Positions 1-11,832 of a stretch of DNA of 64,000 bases are shown here, piece after piece. The stretch comes from Sphagnum compactum (lineage: Eukaryota > Bryophyta > Sphagnopsida > Sphagnales): contig OZ234501.1 of the NCBI GenBank assembly GCA_965153455.1, forward strand, positions 6,510,001 through 6,574,000. Reading direction: 5' to 3'. Made by a program: the position numbers and the translations under genes. The notes beneath the pieces were generated by a model. That model made no database searches. It worked only from the letters and a program-made list of their open reading frames with translations, and was not told where the DNA came from. How positions within the stretch are numbered: position 1 is the first letter of the stretch; each line of letters begins with the position of its first letter.

Positions 1-1054
1 TCAATATAACTAATAATGATAGATAAAAAAATTTAGGAAGGTTCAAACCTATGAGTTTTATTTTCTAATGAAATCCCTTCAAGTACAAAAATGGATTGGA
101 TGAACTAAAATCCCACACACAACACATTAAAAAATCACATAACACAAGGAAAAAACTTACTTTGGGTTATGATTGCTCACGTGCTTAAAATGTGGTCTTT
201 ATGTAGGCTACACCCAAAAAGGAGTTAATGGCATGCACTTAAAAGACCTCACTTTACAAGGATCACTAATCAAATTCACATAAGCTTTCCCTTGTGGATG
301 TTTTCACAATACAACAATACATGATGAGTTTATTATATTATAATTTCCTACATACAAAGTTCTATTAGAAGGCTTGATGATAGGCTAACAACATGAAAGT
401 ATGGAAAGGGAAAATGAGTTCAAAATTCTTTTCACAACCCCTTAAATACTTGAAAGAAGAGTGAATGAATTATTCACCCCTTTTATCTAGGTCTAATAAA
501 AATGATCAATTACGACTTTATATGTTGTGCATGATAGTTTTTTAAATAGTAAAATTTTAATGGATGAATATTTGTATTATTTGGCATCCTTTTATCAAGG
601 ATCTAGTGTTTCAATTCAAGTGAAGTCAAACCAGTTCATTTTATTTGTGACTAACTCAAAATAAGTAACTCAACCATAATTGAACGCAAAGGTCCCTAGT
701 CAAAAATCCTCTTGCATAAGACCCATAAGGTTTATTATTTATATCCCATAACTACCCATCTTTTAAAAATTCCACTTCTAGTTACTACTTTTGGTGTTAC
801 ATGCCCATCCTCATGGATAAAGGATATTAGTGTTTGCAGAATAATTGAGATATAAATTATTAATTGGTTAATGTTTTAGTTTATTTATTTATTTAATATT
901 ATAATCATTAATGAAAAGTTATAATTAATGAGTTGGTGTATTGATTATTATATAGTTAATATTTTATTCATTTTCATTTGTGAAATATAATCACGTGAAA
1001 ATGACATTTGTGACAAATACACATTCACCCTTTTCATTGGTTGCAGGACAAATT
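1..1054. other. AT-rich spacer, nothing recognised
   Basis: No reading frame, RNA gene or structured repeat that I can support on either strand. Confidence 0.5.
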
Positions 1055-1440
1055 ACGGTCCTAAAACCATTGTCACCATTTTTGGCCTAGGCCGATATCT
1101 CTACTTGGCAACATGGTTACTTATTCATTAGTTTTGAACATCCCCAAAGTTCAATTTTTTTTGCCTTTGTGATTGGCATCTTTCATTGGCCCATCACAAA
1201 GATAATTTAGTCAAGCTTTGGACGATCCCAAAGTATGTATGTTGTAAGACCCGCCTTTGGGCTAGTTATATAGGTTACAAGATATGGGAGAAACTTAGAG
1301 GCCAAAGGGTATGGGATAAAGGGAGAAGCTATTGGGAACATATTGGGGAACACATTGGGAACATGTTTGGGGGTCGGGGCCGAGGGAGAGGTAATGGGAA
1401 CCAGATGGGAATACAATGAGAACGTCCGAGGGACAAACAA
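1055..1440 (-). repeat. GTTCCC-family dispersed repeat, isolated inverted copy
   Basis: It contains the family landmarks in reverse order to the 24-26 kb copies: GGCCTAGGCC near the left end, then ATGGGATAAA, then a run of GGGAACA-type words (GGGAACATATTGGGGAACAC). Boundaries are approximate. No coding sequence is recognised. Confidence 0.65.
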
Positions 1441-1582
1441 AAAGAAAAGAAGAGAAGGAGAATTCTGTTATAAATTCCACTTTAGTTCTGTTTCCACAAG
1501 CACACATCCCTCAAAATTGACACCAAATTCTGCAATCTCTGACAACCTGAACAGAATCTGCTCTCGAGATCCTTGATGAGCA

Positions 1583-1812
1583 ACAGACCTTGCACATCCG
1601 GGACGGATGGGAAGGACTCTAGTGTCAAAGAGCATCGGGACATTGCACATAGCAGACGCATGGAAGGACTCTAGGTGTCAAGAGCATCAGACAGTGTACA
1701 TACCTAGCAGACCGATGGAAGGACTCTAGTGTCAAGAGCATCAGAGACCTTGCACATACCAGACGGATGGAAAGGTCTCTATTTTCGAGAGCATCAGGTC
1801 TTGCACAACATT
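1583..1812. repeat. Minisatellite, about four imperfect 55-60 bp units
   Basis: The unit reads roughly GACCTTGCACAT, then CAGACGGATGGAAGG, then ACTCTAGTGTCAAGAGCATCA, and recurs in tandem with indels. Flanks are unrelated to it. No coding role is seen. Confidence 0.75.
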
Positions 1813-1883
1813 GGACTGTAGTGTCTTAAGATGCTGCTGTTCTCCTCGATGTTGAGTGTGCATATATGGAGGCCCGCCTTATC

Positions 1884-1989
1884 CTCGTTTGATATTTCTG
1901 CCCTAACAGAGGAGGCACCTTACACACAAGGTTCCTCAAACCTTGTGCATAATAATAAGGTGCCTCCTCTCATTCATTCTCAAACGAAA
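1884..1989. repeat. Bulged foldback (hairpin) candidate
   Basis: Nested inverse-complement segments: outer TCGTTTGA / TCAAACGA, middle GAGGAGGCACCTTA / TAAGGTGCCTCCTC, inner CACAAGGTT / AACCTTGTG with a short loop. The whole would fold into one imperfect stem of about 100 nt. It could be a small foldback transposon or a small-RNA precursor. Confidence 0.6.
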
Positions 1990-4857
1990 TCATAGCTGGT
2001 ACAATTCTACCAGATCTTTGTGCCAGAGAAGAAGGACCTTGGAGTGGGCAGTTCTGGGAATTCAAGTCCCGTGCTGGGCTCTGGCCTTTAATTGTACTAG
2101 ACTGCATTCATTCCCCAGAACGGCCCCATCCTTGGTCCATTTATCCCTGCACCTTTTGCATGGAACTAACTGGCCGGGGCTGGTCATAGCCTAGATTGCC
2201 AGTTTCTTACATTTAAGATATTAAATTCACCTTATAATTGTGATGCCACCAAGATATGATTTTAAAACACAAAGATGTCAGAAGGCATGTTTGCTGACAC
2301 TAGAATGTGACTAACAGAAATGAACACTCAAATGAGCAATGAACACAGATTGAATGTTCATTGATGCTGGGCACATTCTGGTGGGTGCTTTTACTATGGG
2401 AACAGCTTTCCCCTTAAATCTCATCCTCTTGTTTGTTTCCTTTCCTGTTTGCTTCTGTCCTCTTCTGTTTGTCCCCCCCCCTCCATTTTTTTCATCTTTC
2501 ATGGATTCTCCCCTTTCCAATTTTCTCTTTTCAACTAACACATGCAACTCATGCTTGCAGGAAAAAATATTTTGCAGAAAAAACATTCCAAGCTCGATCT
2601 TATGTGTTTTGTCTGAGCAGTTGTTGCAATTTTCTTTTGGAATTGGATGGGTTTGACTTTGTTTGTTTACTTGGTAACTAGTGCACAAAGGAGACAACGC
2701 GCTTTACATTTTTCCTACGGAGATTCGCATGCAAAGCTGTACTCAAATTTTTGTTATTATTCATGATATGAAGACCGTCAAAATGTATGATTTGTTTTCT
2801 TGTAACAAATTCTCTTGTGAAAAAAGAATCTGCTACTAGATTTTGAGGACAAAAACATCATACCCAATGACAACCCCAATTTGAATCTCCATCAATATTT
2901 AGCACATCCGAGGTGCAAAGTTCATTGCTTTCGCATCCACACCCATAAACTTAATAATGTGAACTCAGTAGAGTGATAGATCATTTAAATCTTACAACCT
3001 GGGCCAAACATTATGATTGGCCAAGTCATTTCCTTTTTGCCCACATTATTGCAAGGCACTGATAATATATGGGCATGCCTTGTCCTCAAGGACATTGCAC
3101 CTAGTGCCATTGCATGATCCTACCTTCAAAGCCACATACTAGATCTGATATACATTAAAAACCATCAAATACCCCCAATGAATAAGAACGTTACTCATAG
3201 GCCAAATTGGGTGACATCATATTGGAAATCGGGCTTATTTGAGGATATATATTTTTCATAAACTTGCACAATGAAACAACTAGAACAATAAGCATAGCAA
3301 AACCAAAATGGAAATTTTAAATGCAACAAGCTAATGAAATTTTCATAAAAGGATATATTATATACCATTGAAAATAATTGTCATGGACAATAGGAAAATA
3401 GTTGCCAAATTGCCAACATAACTTATAATAACATCCACTATGTTTCTAAAAAATTGGGTAGCTATGATGCTTTGAAAAGACAAGTTATGCATCTACATAA
3501 TACATAATAGGTTGTAGGTTATAACATTGTCACTAAATTGGCGATCCAAAGTCTCAAGCCAAAAGACCCTTTCATGATTTTTTCTTCAATCCTTGATGTG
3601 ATGGCATGATCGTAATGAAAAATATCAACCATATAGAAAGGTTGCACATACATGCAAGCACCAAATTCAAATGTTGATACAATCAATTTTGAAATCTTGT
3701 TAGTGTTGAAAAATTCTTTTCATTTTTTAAAGACCCCATAATTTAAACTCTACCACCTTCATGAACTCATCAAGACATACACATAATTATGCATCACAAG
3801 ATTTTCCCCCCCAAAGATTGGACAAAATATTCAAATCCAAGGGCTAGTCCATAGCCCATTACACATTAAACTTCATAGTGATCTCAAAGAAATAACATTG
3901 CGAGTTTGAAATGTTCACATCAATAATTGCAAAGATCCATGTTTGGTTTGATCCAAACTTCTTGAACTAACAATAAAACCTTTTCAATATAACTAAATGG
4001 ATGGTGAAAGTTTCCTCACATGAGAATTTCAACCAATACTACAAATAAACTAGCCTTAAAACATTCATCACCTTTTATGTAGGAAATCTTTTATCGAGTT
4101 CATCAATGACCTCAGCAGCAACTTTAGAACACTACTTTTTGAGCATTATTGACAATTTTCAAACCTTTCAATCTTCCCCACAATGGCCAATTTTGAAAGT
4201 TTTTGTATCACCAAATTTTTGTGATGGTTCATGTAATGTACACTAATCATGAATGGACATTTTGGTCCTTCCATTACCCCAATCCTACACCCTAAAACAC
4301 ATTGACCCCATCAATTCCAAATGTATTTCACTTTGAAGCAATTGTTTCTGAAGTCAAACCACCATACAAAATTGTGACATCCACTAGAATTCTCTTTGTA
4401 TTATTAGAAGTGGTCCCATCAACATTCATTGCAAGGATAACAACAAATGAATTTTCTACCAATTTTCCACCACATATGCATGGATGGAAACTCAAGACTA
4501 TTAATCCATGGTTGTAACTTCATCACACAAAAAAGAGATAAATCTAATAGCTTGAACCAAATCCTTAGTCTTATTCACTACTAGCTCATGCATGTAAGTT
4601 GCAATTTGCCACCCAATTGTATTATACTAGTGTGTTTTTTGAAAATCCTTGACATAAAGAAAGTGCAACAATTTGTTTGAATATTTCAAAATCCATCATA
4701 GGTTTGCCTTTAGATATTAAACGTAAACAAATAGAAAACTAGACCAATGATAATGTCTTCATTTTTGTAGTAGCACCACAAAAACATTGATTAGCTATAA
4801 GTCATTCCTAACATTTGCATAAAGATCATTTTTTGCACAAACATTTTTTTTTTTCAT
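1990..4857. other. Intergenic, no supported gene
   Basis: Only short chance frames. The stretch 2350-2690 has open frames on both strands but no recognisable protein. From 3800 to 4860 there may be further decay products of the transposon whose finger lies at 4858-5055. Confidence 0.45.
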
Positions 4858-5055
4858 TTAAATTTTTCCAACTTTACAAACACTTGGGATTATAACTAAA
4901 ATTTTGCTCATACCACCATGTTTCCAAAGGTTGTCCAACTTAGGGGCTAAGAGTTTTTCCTTCCCTTCTATTTTGGAACATATTTTGCATTCGACATGAT
5001 GCACCTTCCCATTTAAACCCAACATCGACTTCGCCATTGGAGTTTTGCATTCCAA
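4858..5055 (-). pseudogene. Zinc-finger transposon-protein relic
   Basis: A short minus-strand frame encodes HHVECKICSKIEGKEKLL and then PKLDNLWKHGG. This is a C-x2-C ... H arrangement like the N-terminal BED-type fingers of plant hAT-like transposases. No intact downstream transposase follows on the minus strand (lower coordinates), so I read it as a broken fragment. Family call is tentative. Confidence 0.35.
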
Positions 5056-6532
5056 ATGTCTTTGAAAACCCTACTTTGTTCATACTCATTTTTGTTTCGG
5101 TATTTTAATAAAATAAATCCAGGGTTTATTTTAAAAGGAAGATTAAAAGTAGAGAAGGGATTCAAGGTTTCATGACTAAATGATGCTACATTGGCAAAAA
5201 TTGATTCATCTACATTTTGATGAAACCTAAAGTATTAAGGAGGGACTAAAGGAGGTATCATATCTAATAAATGATAATGGTTCAAAGCAAAAGCTTAGAG
5301 CTAGACTTTGGAGTTTGCGATGGTTACACAATGAATGTAGATGGCTATGTGACAATGCAAATGACAACAATTGACTTCAAGAAAACAATGAGCCTCAAGG
5401 AATCTTGATTCCCTCCCACCAATCACCACCAAGTTGAAGATCCAAAGTTATGGAGCCTCACCTCAATGAGGTCCTTCCCATTGCACCATGAATGCCAACA
5501 TATAGCTATGAATCTAGAATCTAAACCTTGGTGCAACAAACCAAGTTGTAACTTGTTACATGTTATAGCTTACAATTATGGCCCTTAAGCCTACTACTAT
5601 GAAACATGAATTTGAGGCTAGTGATCCCACCTAAGGTTTGTGCGTGTGCTGAAATAACCTTGATGGCTGCTCTTTTTAATCTCAGGCAAAAGGTCCTCCT
5701 TCGGGGCAACAACAACAAATGACAACAACTTGGAGTATGCATGAGATTCTGGCAAAGGAGGAATTGAAGAGTTAGGGCACTGGCAAGTTGTGATGTGGCT
5801 AGCTCAAGCACAAAAGCTTCATTATCAAGTATAATTGTGAATTGTAACTTACTATTGTTATTTTTACTGCTTGACAAAATAATTAATTATTAGGCACCTT
5901 GCTGCCTAACCAGCCCAGGTAACTATGGTAGTAAGTTAGAAGGGCCAATCTTGAGAATGTTTTTGGATTTGTGATACCTGTCACATGAGGCAAAGTGGAA
6001 GGTATCAAAAATCTTGGAAGCTTGTACCTCATGGGTGATGGGGAGCTGGCATTGCCCAGGTTTAGGGTTTTAGGGTGATGGGGGAATGCTACAGGTATTT
6101 AGATACCACTTTTGAAAAAATAAAATAAAAATCTTTTCATTTTGAAAACACGTTTTTTAATCAAAATTTTGACATTGAAATATGTTGATGATTTTTTCTT
6201 TAAATAATTTAACTAGGTATTCGAATTTACAGTTTCAAAAAACTCCACATTTTCCCACATTCTTTGGTTGAAAACATCAACTCAAATCTGTTAGAAAAAA
6301 ACTCTGATCTAACATGATGATGAAAGCCTGCCAAGCGTCAATAAAACAAAGCACTCAAAATATTTTTTTGGGAGAGAACGGTACAAGAGGGAAGGACCCA
6401 AGTCCAGGCAAAAAGAAGAAGAAACCACCAACTAGGGCTGACTGCAAGGGAAACATGACCCAATCAAGCACTCAAACCCCTCAATCGCAAGGAGCATGTC
6501 AGATAAGGAGATGGGGAAAAGCTCTGATCTAA

Positions 6533-6844
6533 GAGCATCTCCACCCCCACACCGGCACACAACTCCTTTATTTTAGAATAGAATACCATTTAATGATCAC
6601 TGGCCCCCACCCACAAATGTCATAAAAGTCCCTTTAAACACTCAAAGACCATTTATGTCTTTACATCTGGACGAACGAGTAATAGTCACTGTTCAAATCC
6701 ATAGTAGAAAAAATGCTTTTCAAGGGGTTAAAATGACCACTACAAAACGGACCATCAATACTGCAGAGCAGCAGGATTTGCGCTATCCGGCTGCAAGATT
6801 GAATGAAAAGGGGTGTTTGCCAGTGTGGGGGTGGAGAGATGCTC
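6533..6844. mobile_element. Tourist-like MITE (PIF/Harbinger type)
   Basis: The 312-bp element has inverted ends of about 28 bp: left GAGCATCTCCACCCCCACAC..., right its complement with a 2-nt insertion and a few mismatches. It is flanked on both sides by TAA (6530-6532 and 6845-6847), the 3-bp TWA target duplication of PIF/Harbinger elements. GAGCATCTCC ends are common in plant Tourist MITEs. The interior holds no gene. Confidence 0.85.
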
Positions 6845-7246
6845 TAACCCTTTCATTAGGGAGAGAGATTCCAGAATAGTTACTGTGAAAGGACAAATTT
6901 TGGACATTGGGACAAGCTGCAGGTTTGTCAAAGTTTTTATGCCTTATTGGTAGTTGTGAAGAAGAACCGGAGGGTTTTTCCTAACTTCAAGTTTAGGTCA
7001 GTTTTTGCAGCATGCAGAGAGGGACTTCCCTGTGATCCAAGCCAGCCTTTGTAGAGGACATTCATTACATGACAGGAGAAAAGCTATCACTTCCAGGAGA
7101 AATGTCATACCTTCATTCTCTTTCAGAATTTCCAGAGCTCTTTGTTTGGTGTTTACCATCTTCTTCCCTGTCACTGGGTCCAAAGCTAAAACCTTCTTTT
7201 ACATGGCTTTTCAACATGCCCTTCAGTAGGGTGGGCTCATATGGTT

Positions 7247-7417
7247 TGAAATTAGGCTTCATAATTTCTTACCATACCACCTTATACCTTGGATCATTAC
7301 ACCAGGTAATGCCCTAGTAGCAAGATTACATATGCTTGGAAATTGGGTACCATAATTTCCTACCATAGTGCCTTACACCTTGATCATTACACCAGGTGAT
7401 GCCCAGGCAGCAAGATC
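7247..7417. repeat. Two-copy tandem duplication, unit about 91 bp
   Basis: GAAATTAGGCTTCATAATTTC...GATCATTACACCAGGTAATGCCC at 7247-7325 is repeated with about 85-90% identity at 7338-7417. No function seen. Confidence 0.75.
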
Positions 7418-8751
7418 CACCCTCTTTGGAGGACTCTTCATTTTGCCAGGACTTGGGTCTTTCCATCTCTTACCTTTTTCTCTCCCATTTGTTGGGTGCT
7501 TTGTTTTATTGATGATTGGCAGGCTTTCCTCATTTGTTATTGGTCTTGTTTCTAATGAGGTTTAACTTTAGACCAGCTTACACTCGAGCACAAAAATCTA
7601 AAATCTCTCATTCGTCCATATCGTGAAGTGTGGTCAGGTTGGGTTTTCACTATGCTAATTTGAGACCTATGCCCAAACGAATGTCTTTCAATTTAAAAAC
7701 TTGTTGGAATTTTACATGGACCATTCCAAAGACAATTTTTAAAATAACTACCTCATTTTCAAGCCTAACTATTTCATTTTATTTTTTTAATAACTGTTTC
7801 CTTCTCCTATGAACTTTTGAATAACTATTTCTCACCTTTTTTAATAAATACTTCCATTTTGTAACTACCTCATTCTTTTCCCCTATCCACCAACATGGAT
7901 ATAAAAAAACAAATTAACATGTGTCTTTTCATATTTATGAAATGTATATTAATTTAAATTAAATTTGACATTGACATAAATAATGATGAATCATTAAAAA
8001 CCATTTGAAAACATTAAAAAAAAAGAGAAAAAGTTGATCGTCACTAATAACATGCAACAACGCATAGCTCAAATTGTTTATTGATAGTGTTTTTTCGCAA
8101 GTCTTTCTTTTTAGCCATGGAAGGTTATTCACATGATGTAGATTACTCACAATCACAAGGGTGGAATTTAAATTCCCAAGAGATGTGAGCTAGCTCTTCA
8201 ATGGTTGAAATTCAAGGGACCTTATTTGAAAGTGTTCAACTATAATCATTTCAACTGGAAAGAAAGAATTCACAACCTTCACATATAAGGATCCCCTTTA
8301 ATGACAAGAATGTAAAACTTCTTGGAAAGAAGCCCCAAATTTTGTTCTCACAATGCAATATTAAAATTTTGTGGGACAAAATAAGGGAGATTGTCAAGAT
8401 TTAAAAAAAAAAGATGAGCCATGAAAAAATTATTGTGTTTGTTCTTTGATCTAAATTGGGCCTACACTAGGAACAAATGCCCTTGAATCATGGTCCATGG
8501 GTTTTCCTTGGTCTCATCCAAAGAGCAAGGTACTATGATGATCTATAAGCCATGGCCCAAGGGTTTTAGTGTAAACCACCCTTTAGTTCATATATATATA
8601 TACTAGTGGGTACCTGTGACCTTCGAACACTGTGAAGTCCCCCGGTTTCTTTAAACCAAGAGAAACACACGGGGGTGCACAGGGCACGATGGGCGGGCCA
8701 AACCGGGGGGTCGAAGAGTGCCGCTTCCGCTCGCTGCAAACGCAACGTGCC

Positions 8752-8948
8752 AGCCCCTTCCCTTCTCGAGCTACACAGAGAAAGGAGAGACACGACCGAG
8801 CTCGGGTACCCGGGCCGGTGTCGACGACAGCCCCCGGAAACACACGGGCCCCTTCCCTTCTCGAGCTACAAAGAGAAAGGAGAGAGACGACCGAGCTCGG
8901 GTACCCGGGCCGATGTCGGCGACAGCCCCCGAAAACACACGGGCCCTG
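8752..8948. repeat. Two-copy tandem repeat of about 96 bp inside Helitron copy 1
   Basis: The unit starting CCTTCCCTTCTCGAGCTACA and ending near ACACACGGGCCC occurs twice in succession with a few percent divergence. It is confined to the GC-rich element. Confidence 0.85.
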
Positions 8949-9144
8949 TTCCGGTCCACCCGTGGCAAAGAGCTTGGTTTATGGCCCGGGACCCGTGTCT
9001 TCGTGGGGAGACCGGGCTTCGTCACCGCCCCGGTTTAATACTTACTCCCGCGGTTCTTACTCCTAGCCCACGCTAGGTTTTTTTTTACCGTTCGGCTCTT
9101 TGACCGTAGGTACCCCAGTAAGTAATTTGAAGCCTGGGCGTTGG

Positions 9145-9186
9145 GACTTGGGACTCAAGACTCGGGACTCGGGACTCGGGACTCAG
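9145..9186. repeat. Short GGGACTC tandem repeat inside Helitron copy 1
   Basis: Five or six imperfect copies of a 7-nt unit (GGACTCG/A) lie near the element's 5' side on the minus strand. Probably slippage-derived. Confidence 0.7.
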
Positions 9187-9245
9187 GACAGTTCGTCCAG
9201 TGGTCACAGACAGACGAACAAACAAGGCAATTAATATATATGATA

Positions 9246-9668
9246 CTAGTGTGAACCCGGTGCATAATGCACCCGTCGAGCTCCCCCCCGCCCGGTCCTT
9301 CCCATTGCCCACTCCGGTTCTTTACCCCGTCAACCCCTCCCCTCCTTCGCATTTTCCACTCCGATTCTTTAACCCGTTGATCCCCCGCCCCTTCCCCTAT
9401 TATATATAATTAACTTCCCGCCCCGTGTTGGCCCCCCCTGCCCCGTCACCCGCTGCTTCACCGGCCTCTCCCTCCCCCACCCCCAAAACCCCGTCATAGA
9501 CAGACAGATTGTCTGAACCCGTGGTCCAAATGGGGCCACAAATCAACGGGCTGTTGCTGCGTGCCGCCAGCAGGTCCAGTGGGCGGGTGTCTGCCCTGGC
9601 CGCCCTGCCCTGCCCTGTTTGTCACCACAGATAGACAGACACCACCATGTTTGCTTTAATATATTAGA
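9246..9668 (-). mobile_element. Helitron-like non-autonomous element (copy 2)
   Basis: Read on the minus strand: 5' end TCTAATATATTAAA preceded by A; 3' end a hairpin (GGTGCA-TTA-TGCACC) followed after 9 nt by CTAG and then host T. These are the diagnostic Helitron termini with insertion between A and T, and there are no inverted repeats or target duplication. The element is 423 bp and lies two bases from copy 1 in the same orientation. No coding sequence. It shares extended identity with copy 3 over the 3' part. Confidence 0.78.
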
Positions 9669-10279
9669 TATCAGGTATAACTGAAAAGTCAAGTTATGGT
9701 ACCCATCACAAAACATGCACAACAATATTGTTACATTGGGGATTGGCCAAATGGGTAGGTGCTCTAAGACAAAATGTTTCATCTTTTAGTTCTTGTATAA
9801 ACCCATGTATCAAAAGAGGTGAGTAGTCAAAATCCAACATGAAAGACTTTTGATGATGGTAGTTTAGCCGAAAATCCTACATCCATCCTTAAGACGTTGG
9901 TGTGTGGTTTGAGCTCTAATCAATACTTTTTGGGCAGGGTATACTAGTGTTGGACTTAAAATAACTATTCAAAATATTGACTAATATTCACAATGAATCT
10001 CTTCATTTCTGCCAAGTTTTTTAAATAAATAAATAAATAAATACTGACTATATTTTCAAGAAAATCCAAACATGGAGATTGGATGTAACGATACTTGTGT
10101 ATTTTAAATAATCAATCAAGTTGAATCTATCATAGTCATATGTAGGGTTTTCCAACATGCTAGGGTTAGCTATGGGTCGGGAATACAACGGAAAAGTGTT
10201 TCCTCTCGACACCATCCATCCTGCATGGTGTGCACTGATTCACTCTGGGTGTGTGTGTGTGTTTTTTTTCCCCTTCAAC

Positions 10280-10395
10280 TTTGGGATGTAGCTGAAGTGT
10301 AAATCATCCATAAGATGATTTAGCAATATTTGGCTATTATAAAATAAGAAAGTAAATAAATTTAAGCATCGTCTTGTATTTTGGCTAACCTAAAG
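10280..10395 (+). repeat. Dispersed 'TTTGGCTAT' repeat, copy 1
   Basis: Shares with 11715, 39140 and 52940 the ordered words GATGTAGCTGAAGT, TTTGGCTATTATAAAATA, GAAAGTAAATAAATTTAA and GTATTTTGGCTA. All copies are in the same orientation; edges are approximate. Confidence 0.6.
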
Positions 10396-10844
10396 GAACT
10401 TAATATAGACTACGGAAATCTTTAAAAAATTATCAAAATTTTGAAATTTGGCAACTACAACAAAAACCAAAAATCTGCCTGGGACAAGGAATGGAACCTG
10501 TTTTCAAGGTATATGTTATGATCAGTTAAATTCCTGGACATCCATTAGGGGTGAATTAGCCGATGAGAATGTTTCTCATTCCTTGTTCAATCAGAATATA
10601 ATGCTTTCCTTTCATGGGGATTTTTGTAATCGGCATTTGCTCAAGTTTAAATTGGGCACCCAACACAAGGCCCCCCACAAGGGGGATTGGAGACTAAAAA
10701 GAGGTAGAAAAGGCCATAAGAAAACCATTCCATTTTGGAACTGAGTTATGTGATTAATTTCAACTGGTGTGTTAATTCAACAATGTTTGGTTCATGTTTT
10801 AGTTTTTTTAAAAAACTTTTATCTTTATTATTATTTATTTTTAT

Positions 10845-11490
10845 GTGTTTTCTGTTTTTATTATTATTTGTATAATAAAAATAAAGTGTTTCTTTTTCAC
10901 TTTTGTATTTGGATGCAAGTTTGAAGTTTGGAGAAAGAAGACACACCTCATTCTTTTTCAAGTAGGGTTTTTCTTCATTATTATAAGTTTTATTTTTTCT
11001 TATGTTCTACTCTTTATTTGGTTTCTTCTTTTTTGTAATTTTTTTTCTTTTAAAATGATTTTACTGTATTTCCCTTTCCTTGTTTCATTTGTTTCCATTC
11101 CTTTTTAATTTTTGTGTTTTAACTTTTTTTTGTTTATGTTTGTTTCATGTTTTAATTTTTTCTATTCTTATTTTGTCTATCTTCATTTTTTTATTTTTAT
11201 GCATTTATTTTTTTATTTATTTTCTATTTTCTTTTCCAAAAAAATTCTAATTTTTCTAATATGCTTTATAATAGAAATAATTTTTTAAAATTCTTTTTAT
11301 TTTTGTTTGATTAGATGCAGGTTTGAAGTTTGGAAAAAGAAGACAAACCTCATTTTTTTTTCAAGTATGGTTTTTTTTCTCTTTCTTTTGCTCTCTGTTT
11401 TGTTTCTTATTTTTTGTCATCTATTTTTTAATTTTCTTTTAAGATTAGTTTACTGTATTTCCCTTTTTTGTTTCATGTTTAAGTGTTTAC
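10845..11490. repeat. Two-copy tandem duplication, unit about 390 bp, T-rich
   Basis: GTTTGAAGTTTGGAGAAAGA near 10918 recurs as GTTTGAAGTTTGGAAAAAGA near 11320. TTACTGTATTTCCCTTT near 11062 recurs near 11450. The interior is pyrimidine-rich on the plus strand and non-coding. Confidence 0.65.
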
Positions 11491-11714
11491 AAAAAGCTTC
11501 GAATTGTTAAAGTGTTTTTCTGTTTTTATTTTTTTTCTAGTTTTTTCTTTTTTTAAATTATATATTTGTTCTGTTTGGATGGATGATGGATGGATGAATG
11601 AATGAAAAGCTTCATTTCATCCCGACAGATGGATGGAAAATTATGACCACTACGTCCTTTACTATATGTAATGATAAATTATAACATCAACCCGATGTCT
11701 TTTTGGGTCTGTTT

Positions 11715-11832
11715 TGTGACGCAGCCAAAGTGATGACCATCCATAGGAAGAGATGTAACCAAAGTTAGCTATAAACAAGAAATGAAAGTACACAAATTTA
11801 AGCACGATCCTTCTACATTTTGGGCTACTTAC
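11715..11832 (+). repeat. Dispersed 'TTTGGCTAT' repeat, copy 2
   Basis: Contains GTGATGACCATCCATA, TTAGCTATAAACAAGAAATG, AAAGTACACAAATTTAAGCA and TACATTTTGGGCTACTT. It parallels copies 1, 3 and 4 word for word with drift. Confidence 0.6.

Larger units (their letters stand above)
8603..9243 (-). mobile_element. Helitron-like non-autonomous element (copy 1)
   Basis: On the minus strand it begins TCATATATATTAA after a host A and ends CACTAG before a host T. This is the A|TC...CTRR|T rule for Helitrons. The 5' end matches the other two copies (TC, then ATATATTAA, then TCTGTC motifs). The 3' end is more diverged, and its terminal hairpin is weak. The interior is GC-rich and includes a 96-bp tandem duplication. 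No Rep/helicase coding sequence is visible, so it would depend on another element. Confidence 0.65.

Noticed and set aside
8795-8920. GAGCTCGGGTACCCGGG words resemble a cloning-vector polylinker
   Set aside because: The motif has an extra G, occurs in both diverged units of an internal tandem repeat, and the surrounding element has natural Helitron ends; vector contamination is unlikely.
8632-9076. Overlapping plus-strand frames of 106-144 codons
   Set aside because: GC-rich DNA with few stops and a tandem repeat inside a Helitron; several frames are equally open and none resembles a protein.
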